A stretch of DNA of 10,387 nucleotides from Syntrophobacterales bacterium (GTDB lineage: Bacteria; Desulfobacterota; Syntrophorhabdia; Syntrophorhabdales; WCHB1-27). Made by a program: the position numbers and the translations under genes. The notes under the pieces were generated by a model. That model saw only the letters and a program-made list of their open reading frames with translations, was not told the origin of the DNA and made no database searches. This document shows positions 1 through 5,929 of the stretch, one piece after another (position 1 is the stretch's first letter; the number at the start of each line of letters is the position of its first letter). The stretch spans positions 1 through 10,387 of the forward strand of contig JADGQN010000136.1 of the NCBI GenBank assembly GCA_017881765.1. Reading direction: 5' to 3'.

Positions 1-74
1 CCCCCCTTCCCAAAGAGAAGAGGGGAGCGAAGTATCGAAGATCCCGCAGCCTTAACCTTGTGAGGCCTTAGCTC

Positions 75-968
75 TTACCCTTTCCGCTTCTTATCAAACG
101 CGGCGATCTCTTCCATGGTTTTCAGGATCGTCCGCGCGTTGTCGTACACCGGGGTGTCGACCATCTTGCCCTTAAAGGAGACAGCCGCCATCCCTTTGGC
201 GATGCCCTCCTTCTCGAAGACTTCCACAACGCCTTTCGCCCATTCCGCATCCTCGGCGGATGGCGAATAGATCCTGTTGGATGGCTCTATCTGGCTGGGA
301 TGGATCAGCATCCTCCCTTCGTAGCCCATCTGCCGGCCCTCGCGGGTGCTCTTCTCGTAGCCCTCGACGTCCTGGAACGCTACGTAGGGGCAGTCGATGG
401 CGATGCAACCGGCTGCGCGCGCCGCAACGGCGACGTGGCTGCGGGCGTAGAACTGCTCCACACCCTCGCTCGTGAGCTTGACCCGCATGTCCTTCGTATA
501 GTCGACTGCGCCGAAGATAAGCGAGTTTACCCGCTTGCTTGCGGTGGCGGAAGGATAGGCGTTTATGACGCCCTTGGCTGTCTCACAGAGGATCTGAATA
601 GCGACGCTTCCAATGGGCATTCCACGCCTGCGCTCCAACTCATCGAGCTTCCAGTCCAGGCGCTTCACGTCGTCCGGATGACCGCACTTTGCGAGGCATA
701 TGCCGGAGAGCCCCGGATAGACCACGGCTTCAAGATCGTCGTTGGTCATGAGGGTTTCCCAGTTGTTGACCCGCACGTAGACGGTCGAGCCGCCCGATCC
801 CGTGAGCTTCAAGTTGTCGCGGGTCATCTCCCGGGCCTTTGCCTTTTCGGCCGGGGGCACTGAGTCCTCCAGGTCGAGGGTGATGATGTCGGCCGGTAGG
901 CTCGGCGACTTCTGGATGAAGCTCTCATTGTTTCCCGGAACGTAAAACACAGATCTCATTACAGGCAT
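75..968 (-). CDS. CitE/HpcH-HpaI aldolase family lyase, malyl-CoA (or citramalyl-CoA) lyase-like
   Basis: A 297-residue protein of the CitE / malyl-CoA lyase family, TIM-barrel enzymes that make or break C-C bonds between acetyl-CoA and 2-oxoacids (glyoxylate to malyl-CoA, pyruvate to citramalyl-CoA). The family signatures are in order: N-terminal YVPGN (9-13), LDLEDSV (31-37), VRVN with Arg66, Glu129 in QILCETAKG and Asp156 in FGAVDYTKD as expected Mg2+ ligands, DVEG (200-203), and the CoA-side segment MLIHPSQIEPSN (220-231). Asp271 in KMVDTPV matches the C-terminal aspartate supplied by the neighbouring subunit in malyl-CoA lyases. The length is typical and the protein is cytoplasmic. The start at 968 is set by AGGAGGT six bases upstream; Met4 is a poorer alternative. 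It is the last gene of the sucC-fdx-sucD-lyase group, which favours a free-standing CoA-thioester lyase over the ACP-bound CitE of citrate lyase, since no citD or citF is present. Glyoxylate versus pyruvate specificity cannot be read from sequence. Confidence 0.9.
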   Translation of the reverse strand: MPVMRSVFYVPGNNESFIQKSPSLPADIITLDLEDSVPPAEKAKAREMTRDNLKLTGSGGSTVYVRVNNWETLMTNDDLEAVVYPGLSGICLAKCGHPDDVKRLDWKLDELERRRGMPIGSVAIQILCETAKGVINAYPSATASKRVNSLIFGAVDYTKDMRVKLTSEGVEQFYARSHVAVAARAAGCIAIDCPYVAFQDVEGYEKSTREGRQMGYEGRMLIHPSQIEPSNRIYSPSAEDAEWAKGVVEVFEKEGIAKGMAAVSFKGKMVDTPVYDNARTILKTMEEIAAFDKKRKG

Positions 969-1010
969 GTTCGTACCTCCTATGTAGGATTCTATTAAGC
1001 TTCTATTAAT

Positions 1011-1050
1011 GGGGCTCGCGTCGCCCCCTCCACCGGCTAAGCCGCCGGAG
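1011..1050 (-). repeat. Two adjacent GC-rich hairpins (REP-like) in the sucD-citE spacer
   Basis: GGGGC (1011-1015) pairs with GCCCC (1023-1027) around seven bases. Directly next to it, 1028-1050 folds into a nine-pair hairpin (eight Watson-Crick pairs and one G-U on the minus strand) with one mismatch and a three-base loop. With the stop-codon hairpin, about 100 bp of the spacer is palindromic, like REP/BIME-type elements. Confidence 0.6.
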
Positions 1051-1080
1051 TCTCCCCCTCTCGCTCGCCGTGCTCGCTAG

Positions 1081-1114
1081 ATAGAATCCCATGGGCTCAC
1101 CCATGTGATTCTAT
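1081..1114 (-). other. Hairpin enclosing the sucD stop codon
   Basis: On the minus strand ATAGAATC-A-CATGGG, loop TGAG, CCCATG-G-GATTCTAT forms 14 base pairs with one A-G mismatch. The sucD stop TGA is in the loop. No U-run follows, so it is not an intrinsic terminator; it may slow ribosomes or protect the upstream message. Confidence 0.7.
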
Positions 1115-1999
1115 TAACCTCTTGATGGTCGGGGCGATCTGATCCGGCCGATCCACCACGTGAACACCTGCTTCTTTGAGTGATTCTATTTTACTTTTCG
1201 CTGAACCATGCCCTCTTTCGATGATGCTGCTCGCATGGGAAAAACGCATACCTTCCGGCGCCCACGCCCCGGCGACAAAGATCACGAGCGGCTTGGTAAA
1301 CTCCTTCCTTCGCACGCAGTCGGCCGCCTCCTCTTCGTGGGGACCGCCGATCTCGCCGAAGACAGCCACTCCCTTCGTGTCGGGGTCCTTCTCGAACAGG
1401 GGCAGGATCTCAGCCATGGATGTGCCCGTCACCGGCTCCGTTCCTACGGGGATCACGGTAGTCATACCGAGTCCAGCCAGCTTGAGTGCCCAGGGGACCG
1501 TGGCAGACTGGCCGCCGCTTCTGGAGATGACACCGACGGACCCAGGCACAAACACCCTTCTCGCAAACTCGGGGGTGCCGCCGAGCCAGCCGGCAGCCGC
1601 TATCCCGGGGCTGATGATGCCGATGGAGCCCGGACCCAAAAGCTGCACACCCTTCTGCTTCGTATAAGCCACCATCTCGAGGATGTCATAGAGCGGCACA
1701 CGTTCGACCGGGCTTACGATAAATTTGATTCCTGAGTCAACCGCTTCAAATACGGCATCTTTGAGGCCCGGTCCCGGGACAAAGGTGACACTCGCATCTA
1801 TGGGTCCCTTCACCTTCACCGCTTCAGCCACAGTGTTAAAGACGGGGATACCGGAAACTTCCTCACCGCCCCTGCCTGGCGTGACCCCGGCGACGACCTT
1901 TGTGCCGTAGCCTTTCATGAAAGCAGCCCGCGCAGAGCCTTCCCTCCCGGTAATTCCTTGCACCAAGACTGTTGTATCTTTCGTCAGTAGAATCGCCAT
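1097..1999 (-). CDS. sucD: Succinyl-CoA synthetase alpha subunit-like acyl-CoA ligase (SucD family)
   Basis: A 300-residue alpha subunit of an acyl-CoA synthetase (ADP/NDP-forming) of the SucD/MtkB type, which carries the CoA-binding Rossmann domain and the phosphohistidine. Visible are the N-terminal VQGITGREG (13-21), the CoA-loop VAGVTPGRGG (36-45), the GEIGG loop (215-219), and catalytic His255 in RFSHASSII. Several usually fixed stretches are changed. The ITEGIP-type loop reads SPVERVP (96-102), GPNCPG reads GPGSIG (122-127), and SRSGTLTYE reads SRSGGQSATVPW (159-170), whose SRSGGxS core is reminiscent of ATP-citrate lyase. The substrate is therefore probably not succinate; malate (malate-CoA ligase) fits the CitE-like neighbour, but this is inference. 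The start is supported by GAGGTG five bases upstream. It is separated from its beta subunit by the small Fe-S gene and a 104-bp repeat-filled spacer. The last sense codons and stop fold into a hairpin. Confidence 0.92.
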   Translation of the reverse strand: MAILLTKDTTVLVQGITGREGSARAAFMKGYGTKVVAGVTPGRGGEEVSGIPVFNTVAEAVKVKGPIDASVTFVPGPGLKDAVFEAVDSGIKFIVSPVERVPLYDILEMVAYTKQKGVQLLGPGSIGIISPGIAAAGWLGGTPEFARRVFVPGSVGVISRSGGQSATVPWALKLAGLGMTTVIPVGTEPVTGTSMAEILPLFEKDPDTKGVAVFGEIGGPHEEEAADCVRRKEFTKPLVIFVAGAWAPEGMRFSHASSIIERGHGSAKSKIESLKEAGVHVVDRPDQIAPTIKRLIESHG

Positions 2000-2014
2000 A
2001 TCATCACCTCACGA

Positions 2015-2092
2015 GTTTCTCTGGTTTGTCTCGTTCTTTTCGTTTCTCTCGTTAACAAGAAAAACCAGATAAACTAAAGAAACCAGAGAAAC
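2015..2092 (-). repeat. 78-bp imperfect palindrome of 9-bp units in the fdx-sucD spacer
   Basis: Two 39-bp arms meet at GTTAAC with no spacer. The outer 13 bp are perfect (gtttctctggttt at 2015-2027, aaaccagagaaac at 2080-2092) and 30 of 39 positions pair overall. Each arm is four 9-bp units starting with AAC (AACcagaga, AACgagaga, AACcagata and relatives). In the minus-strand transcript four of the nine mismatches become G-U pairs, against one on the other strand. The element lies just upstream of the sucD ribosome-binding site (2005-2010). Confidence 0.85.
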
Positions 2093-2103
2093 GCTTATTG
2101 TCA

Positions 2104-2388
2104 TTACACGACTCCATGTTTCTTTCTGTACTCATCTAGACCGGGGGTCGGTGCTTCGATAGTAATCGCGCTATTGCCCCGGAACCAGCACTCATACTCG
2201 CAGGCGAGGCACTCCGTGCCCCGCTGTTTCCCGAATTCCGCATCTCCCCCCAGGGCGGGCTTGCCATCTTTCAGCACCAGGATGCCCCGAGCGAATTTCT
2301 TGCAAGCGTCCACGCAGACATGCGTTTTGCAGCCAAGGCATTTTTCTTCATCGATAATGACCTTGATGGTTTTTTCTTCAAAGTGCAT
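2104..2388 (-). CDS. Small seven-cysteine ferredoxin-like Fe-S protein between ligase subunits
   Basis: A 94-residue soluble protein with two cysteine groups. The first is Cys17-x2-Cys20-x4-Cys25-x3-Cys29, the spacing seen in FixX/DmsB-type 4Fe-4S motifs but without the usual proline after the last cysteine. The second is Cys60-x2-Cys63-x3-Cys67, with no fourth cysteine. One [4Fe-4S] cluster is therefore likely, and the second site may be a 3Fe, an open-site or a degenerate cluster. The N-terminus (IKVIIDEEKC) looks like a ferredoxin opening; the C-terminus is charged with no membrane segment. The gene starts 3 nt after the sucC stop and its AAGGAGG lies inside the end of sucC, so translation is probably coupled to the ligase beta subunit. 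The position suggests an electron-carrying or structural partner of the ligase/lyase module, or of the nearby GlcD dehydrogenases. No exact family is recognised. Confidence 0.85.
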   Translation of the reverse strand: MHFEEKTIKVIIDEEKCLGCKTHVCVDACKKFARGILVLKDGKPALGGDAEFGKQRGTECLACEYECWFRGNSAITIEAPTPGLDEYRKKHGVV

Positions 2389-2391
2389 GGT

Positions 2392-3648
2392 CTACGCCTC
2401 CTTTATCCCGCGTTCCTTCCGGTATTCCATTATCAGGGCCCTCACGCGTTTCGCCAGGAATTCCGTTTCATAGACTTTGTCGCCCCCGTATATCTCAATC
2501 CGTCCCGGCAGCCCCTTCGTCCCTTCGTGCAGGATCTTCAGGGACTCCTCCTCTGTATTGCCACAGAGCAAAAGCACACACGGGAACCCGGGTCTTTTCG
2601 GCATTTCCTCGCGCAGGGCCTTTACGATGCCATGGGCATGGTGCCACTGCTCCTGGTTTGCGTACATGAAGCCCCCGAGGAAATAGGCTTCGATGCCGGG
2701 CTGTGAGAAGATCACTTTCGCCGCCCGGTACACTTTCGCTGCCGTCGGGTTGCCGCTGGTATCGGCATAGTTGGCAATCTTCAGTCCCTCACGATTGAGG
2801 GCATCCACTCCCAGGATAGCCCCTCCGCCGCCGAGACCGTGGTAGCCCACGTAATTCAGCCCTTTGATCTCCTGGGTCATCTGGGCAATATAACAGGTCC
2901 CTCTGAGGTCTCCCTCCTCAATCCACCACGCGATTTTGTCCAGCTCTGTCGGAGGTGTGGGCGCCTCACGGGCCACTTCAATGCCAAATTCGGGATGGCG
3001 AAAAACCGAGGAATCGTCGATAGCGATGCGGCAGTCCCCGGCGATTATCTTGCCGTCCTTGGTCAGAACGAGAGGATTGATCTCGGCGATCCGGCAGTGG
3101 TAGTTCTTAAAGGTTTGATACAGGCCCATGATGGCCTGACCGATGGCCGGCAGAACCTTGGTCGGCACCTTGAGCTGGACAGCCAGATTGAGCGCATCGT
3201 AAAGGCGGAAGCCGCGGAGGACATCCACGTTCATCTGGGCAATCTTGTCCTGAGGAACTGCCTCGATATCCATGCCGCCTTCGGTGCTGAACATAATAAC
3301 CGGGCACCGGGCTTTCATGGAGGGATCGATGATCACGCCCACGTAGTATTCCTTCTCGATATCGAGCTTCTCTTCCACCAGTACCTTTTCCACTTTCAGC
3401 GCCTTTATTTCCGATCCCAGGAGGCTTTCGGCGACCGATTGTGCGTCCAGAGGATGCTCGGCAAACTTGATGCCTCCCGCTTTTCCCCGTCCCCCTGCCC
3501 AGATCTGGACTTTGACCGCGACCGGCTTCCCTATCTTCTCCGCGATCTTGGCGGCCTCTTGAGGGGTAGCGGCTACTTCACCCCTGGGGATCGCCACCTT
3601 TGCTTCTTTAAGTATCTGTTTCCCCTGGTACTCGTACAATCGAGCCAT
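2392..3648 (-). CDS. sucC: Succinyl-CoA synthetase beta subunit-like acyl-CoA ligase (SucC family, ATP-grasp)
   Basis: A 418-residue beta subunit with an N-terminal ATP-grasp domain and a C-terminal CoA-ligase domain, about 30 residues longer than E. coli SucC. The opening YEYQGKQILKEAKVAIPRG is diagnostic. GGRGKAGG (52-59) forms the nucleotide-binding turn, and Asn191 (AEINPL) and Asp205 (IAGDCR) match the Mg2+ ligands. The C-terminal domain diverges. A longer linker precedes the glycine-rich GLGGGGAI (271-278), and the acid-binding loop that reads IFGGIVRCD in SucC is FLGGFMYAN (323-331). That loop contacts the carboxylic acid in succinyl-CoA synthetases, so an acid other than succinate is likely. 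With SucD it should interconvert an acyl-CoA plus ADP and Pi with the free acid, CoA and ATP. GGAGG five bases upstream of ATG fixes the start. It is first in the minus-strand group, about 140 nt downstream of a strong promoter-like site. Confidence 0.93.
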   Translation of the reverse strand: MARLYEYQGKQILKEAKVAIPRGEVAATPQEAAKIAEKIGKPVAVKVQIWAGGRGKAGGIKFAEHPLDAQSVAESLLGSEIKALKVEKVLVEEKLDIEKEYYVGVIIDPSMKARCPVIMFSTEGGMDIEAVPQDKIAQMNVDVLRGFRLYDALNLAVQLKVPTKVLPAIGQAIMGLYQTFKNYHCRIAEINPLVLTKDGKIIAGDCRIAIDDSSVFRHPEFGIEVAREAPTPPTELDKIAWWIEEGDLRGTCYIAQMTQEIKGLNYVGYHGLGGGGAILGVDALNREGLKIANYADTSGNPTAAKVYRAAKVIFSQPGIEAYFLGGFMYANQEQWHHAHGIVKALREEMPKRPGFPCVLLLCGNTEEESLKILHEGTKGLPGRIEIYGGDKVYETEFLAKRVRALIMEYRKERGIKEA

Positions 3649-3734
3649 GCTCGCCTCCTTAATGCTACTCTTCTTCCCGGCCTCTTCTGCTGGAAAAAGT
3701 AAGAATTATCGTTTTCTTCGTTTCTAAGGACGTT

Positions 3735-3765
3735 CCCACGAAAGGATTGAGCACCTCCTTTCGGG
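3735..3765 (-). other. Hairpin in the sucC 5' leader with a sequestered SD-like element
   Basis: An 8-bp perfect stem (CGAAAGGA at 3739-3746 with TCCTTTCG at 3756-3763) with a 9-nt loop is extended by a couple of outer pairs next to a bulge. On the minus-strand transcript it contains AAAGGAGGTG, a strong Shine-Dalgarno-like sequence, with no start codon at a usable distance. No U-run follows, so it is not an intrinsic terminator. It could be a protein-binding leader element; no known riboswitch is recognised. Confidence 0.4.
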
Positions 3766-3791
3766 ACTTTGATGTTGCTGATGCACTGACT

Positions 3792-3819
3792 ATTGTAACG
3801 AATATTTTAGACTTGTCAA
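3792..3819 (-). promoter_or_regulatory. Sigma70-like promoter for the sucC-fdx-sucD-lyase group
   Basis: On the minus strand TTGACA (3814-3819) is followed after 16 bp by TACAAT (3792-3797), with an AT-rich spacer. This is the best promoter match in the window and points at sucC. Transcription would start near 3785, giving a leader of about 135 nt. Confidence 0.7.
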
Positions 3820-3853
3820 ATACTTTGTCTTTGAGGAAGGCAAAAGATTTCAG

Positions 3854-3882
3854 TTGACAGGTTAAAACAGTTGGAGAAGAAT
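3854..3882 (+). promoter_or_regulatory. Sigma70-like promoter for lldP-larA-glcD
   Basis: TTGACA (3854-3859) with a 17-bp spacer to AAGAAT (3877-3882, four of six consensus positions). The start would be near 3889, about 45 nt before the lldP ATG. It stands back to back with the sucC promoter, the two -35 boxes being 34 bp apart, so one regulator bound between them could control both groups. Confidence 0.5.
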
Positions 3883-3934
3883 AGGAACAGTGCGAATCGA
3901 AATCGGCTTTATGCCATATTAAGGAGGAGGAGAA

Positions 3935-5818
3935 ATGAGGCGGATTTCTATGGTGTTACCAGGGCTAACCTTTTTTGCTCTTGGCTTCCTGCGGGCCACT
4001 AACGGATTTGCCGCGGAGATGTACCATCAGAACTACAATCCTGCAGGCAACGTTTTCCTTTCCACCCTCTTAGCTGCGATCCCGATTATGACCCTCTTGT
4101 ACTTCATTGCCCTGCACCCGCACAGGGACAAGCTCGGTCACCGCCACCTCGGCATCAGCGCGCCGTATGCGGCCTTCTACGGCGTCATAGCTGCCTTCGT
4201 GATCTCTTGCGTGGTATTCGGCATGCCCTTCGCGGGTGCAGTGTCGGCATTCGCCTATGGTTCGCTTTCGGGCTTCCTTGGGATCATCTGGATCGTGCTT
4301 GCGGCCATGTTCCTTTACACCATGACGGTGACCACCGGCAAGTTTGAGATCGTCAAGGAGTCGATCGTCCATATCTCCTTCGATAGGCGCTTACAGGTGC
4401 TGTTGATCGCCTTCTCCTTCGGGGCCATCATCGAGGGGACCTCGGGCTTCGGGACCCCCGTAGCCATTGCCGGCGCGGTCATGGTGGGCTTGGGCTTCTC
4501 GCCTTTTGACGCAGCCGTGCTTAACCTGCTGGCCAACACCGCCCCCGTGGCTTGGGGCGCGATCGGTACTCCCATCGTGACGCTCGCTCAGGTCAGCGGG
4601 CTCGACGAGGTAACCCTCTCCGCGATGGCCGGCCGCCAGCTCCCCTTTGTCTCGATCCTGATCCCCTTTTGGCTGGTCACGACCTTTGTGTTTATGCAGG
4701 GAGGGAAGTGGAGAGACGCCTGGGAGGTGTGGCCGGCGACGCTCTGTTCGGGTTTGTCGTTCGCCCTCATGCAGTTTTTTGCGTCACAAACGAACGCGTT
4801 CCACCTGATGACCGATGTGGTCTCTGGTGTTTTCTCCGTAATCTGCACGGCCCTTTTTCTGCGCTTCGTCTGGCACCCGAAGTCGCGCTTCCTGCTCAAG
4901 TCAGAGCGCGCCGCGGCTGGTGGAGCAGTGGAAGTGCCGATCAAAATAGAAGAATGGAAGTACCCTTACAGCTTGGGCCAGACGGTTTATGCCTGGATAC
5001 CCTGGGCGATCCTGATCTGCTGCTGCGCCCTCTGGGGCATGCCTGCCTGGAAGGGCTACCTGAACAACCTCTTCGTGGCCATCAAGATCAAGACCACCTT
5101 GCTCGGCTCGGCCTTCGGCGGAACCCTCTCTTTACCCGTCTGGGACATGCCGGCGCTCCACAACCTGGTGCAGCGCGTCCCGCCTGTTCTGCCGTTGGGC
5201 GCTAAACCCGAGGGCGCCAGATTTGCCATCAACTGGCTCTCTGCCGCGGGGACTGGCGTCTTTGTTGCTGCGCTTCTGACGGGCCTCGTACTGAAGCTGA
5301 ACGCCCGCCAATGGGGCGAAGCGACTATACGCACCTTGCGGCGCATGAAGATCCCTGTCCTGGTCATCGGCCAGGTGCTTGGACTCGGTGCCCTGACACG
5401 CTACTCCGGCACTGACGCGGTCCTCGGTCTGGCCTTCACCAGCGCAGGCGCACTCTATCCTTTCTTCTCTGCCTACCTGGGATGGCTGGGTGTCTTCCTC
5501 ACAGGCTCTGACACGGCTTCGAATGCTCTTTTCGGCAGCCTGCAGCGGATCACGGCACAACAGTTACATTTGAATGAAATCCTGATCGTGGCCACCAACT
5601 CGACAGGCGGTGTTATGGGGAAAATGATCGATGCTCAGTCGATCATGGTTGCCTGTGCAGCCTGTTACGATGATCCGCACGAGCGGTCCCACGCGCTGGG
5701 ACCGATCTTCCGCAAGGTCTTCTGGCACTCCATCGCGCTGGCAGCGGTCATAGGCATAATCGTCATGCTTCAGGCCTACGTCTTCCCGTGGATGATCCCG
5801 GTACCACCGCCGAAATAG
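3935..5818 (+). CDS. lldP: LldP/LctP-family lactate/glycolate permease
   Basis: A 627-residue polytopic inner-membrane permease of the LctP family (lactate, and in E. coli GlcA also glycolate, by proton symport). Family motifs are plain: GTSGFGTPVAIAGA (168-181), NTAPVAWGAIGTPI (201-214), TGSDTASNALFGSLQ (523-537) and TNSTGGVMGKMIDAQSI (554-570). About a dozen hydrophobic segments follow the YNPAGN (34-39) that usually opens the family. It is longer than the usual 550 or so residues. The first 30 residues (MRR, a hydrophobic stretch, then NGFAAEM) look like a signal sequence or extra helix ahead of that opening. A poorly hydrophobic stretch at about 375-430 lies in the second half. AAGGAGG before the ATG fixes the start. 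It leads the plus-strand group with larA and two glcD genes, pointing to uptake of a short 2-hydroxyacid; lactate and glycolate cannot be separated by sequence. Confidence 0.95.
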   Translation: MRRISMVLPGLTFFALGFLRATNGFAAEMYHQNYNPAGNVFLSTLLAAIPIMTLLYFIALHPHRDKLGHRHLGISAPYAAFYGVIAAFVISCVVFGMPFAGAVSAFAYGSLSGFLGIIWIVLAAMFLYTMTVTTGKFEIVKESIVHISFDRRLQVLLIAFSFGAIIEGTSGFGTPVAIAGAVMVGLGFSPFDAAVLNLLANTAPVAWGAIGTPIVTLAQVSGLDEVTLSAMAGRQLPFVSILIPFWLVTTFVFMQGGKWRDAWEVWPATLCSGLSFALMQFFASQTNAFHLMTDVVSGVFSVICTALFLRFVWHPKSRFLLKSERAAAGGAVEVPIKIEEWKYPYSLGQTVYAWIPWAILICCCALWGMPAWKGYLNNLFVAIKIKTTLLGSAFGGTLSLPVWDMPALHNLVQRVPPVLPLGAKPEGARFAINWLSAAGTGVFVAALLTGLVLKLNARQWGEATIRTLRRMKIPVLVIGQVLGLGALTRYSGTDAVLGLAFTSAGALYPFFSAYLGWLGVFLTGSDTASNALFGSLQRITAQQLHLNEILIVATNSTGGVMGKMIDAQSIMVACAACYDDPHERSHALGPIFRKVFWHSIALAAVIGIIVMLQAYVFPWMIPVPPPK

Positions 5819-5837
5819 AGAGGGCCGGGTTCTAATA

Positions 5838-5868
5838 CCGGAAGGGGGCGCTGAAGGCCCCCTTCCGG
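5838..5868 (+). terminator. Strong hairpin after lldP, without a U-tract
   Basis: A perfect 12-bp GC-rich stem (CCGGAAGGGGGC at 5838-5849 with GCCCCCTTCCGG at 5857-5868) around a 7-nt loop, 20 nt after the lldP stop. No run of T follows on the plus strand, so full intrinsic termination is doubtful. It may act as a partial terminator or as a 3'-end stabiliser that lowers larA-glcD expression relative to lldP. Confidence 0.5.
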
Positions 5869-5916
5869 GGCAGTATTCACGGGTGTAGACTGCACACTGA
5901 ACCGGACAGCTAAACC

Positions 5917-5929
5917 GGGGGTGCCGATG
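5917..5929 (+). promoter_or_regulatory. Start-site choice for larA (GTG 5921 or ATG 5927)
   Basis: The reading frame can open at GTG 5921 or at ATG 5927, two codons later. The only G-rich SD-like stretch, GGGGGTG at 5917-5923, abuts or overlaps the GTG and lies about 3-4 nt before the ATG. ATG 5927 is preferred, though both spacings are short and translation initiation may be weak. Confidence 0.45.

Larger units (their letters stand above)
988..1117 (-). repeat. TTAATAGAATC short repeats bracketing the sucD-citE spacer
   Basis: On the minus strand TTAATAGAATC occurs at 1107-1117 (inside sucD) and 988-998 (before the lyase SD). A partial copy TTAATAGAAG lies at 1000-1009 and an inverted ATAGAATC at 1081-1088. 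A related AATAGAATCA lies further inside sucD at 1181-1190. Confidence 0.6.

Noticed and set aside
1..74. Terminator or gene fragment downstream of the lyase
   Set aside because: Only a weak C-rich/G-rich pairing is visible at the very edge, with no U-run and no open frame with recognisable content.
75..968. Citrate lyase beta subunit (true CitE)
   Set aside because: No CitD (acyl carrier) or CitF gene is adjacent, while a CoA ligase pair is; a stand-alone CoA-thioester lyase is more likely.
2015..2092. CRISPR array or transposon end
   Set aside because: The units are 9 bp and contiguous without unique spacers, and no transposase or cas gene is nearby.
2839..3702. Long open frame (287 codons) on the plus strand opposite sucC
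   Set aside because: It mirrors a clearly real ATP-grasp gene, has no family motif, and would cover the sucC start region; it is a codon-bias shadow.
3665..3739. Possible 24-codon leader peptide starting at GTG in the sucC leader
   Set aside because: The only SD (AGGAGG at 3754-3759) is 14 nt from the GTG, too far, and there is no run of regulatory codons; attenuation is not supported.
3649..3934. Sigma54 (-24/-12) promoter in the divergent region
   Set aside because: No GG-N10-GC element with good flanks was found, while sigma70-like boxes fit on both strands.
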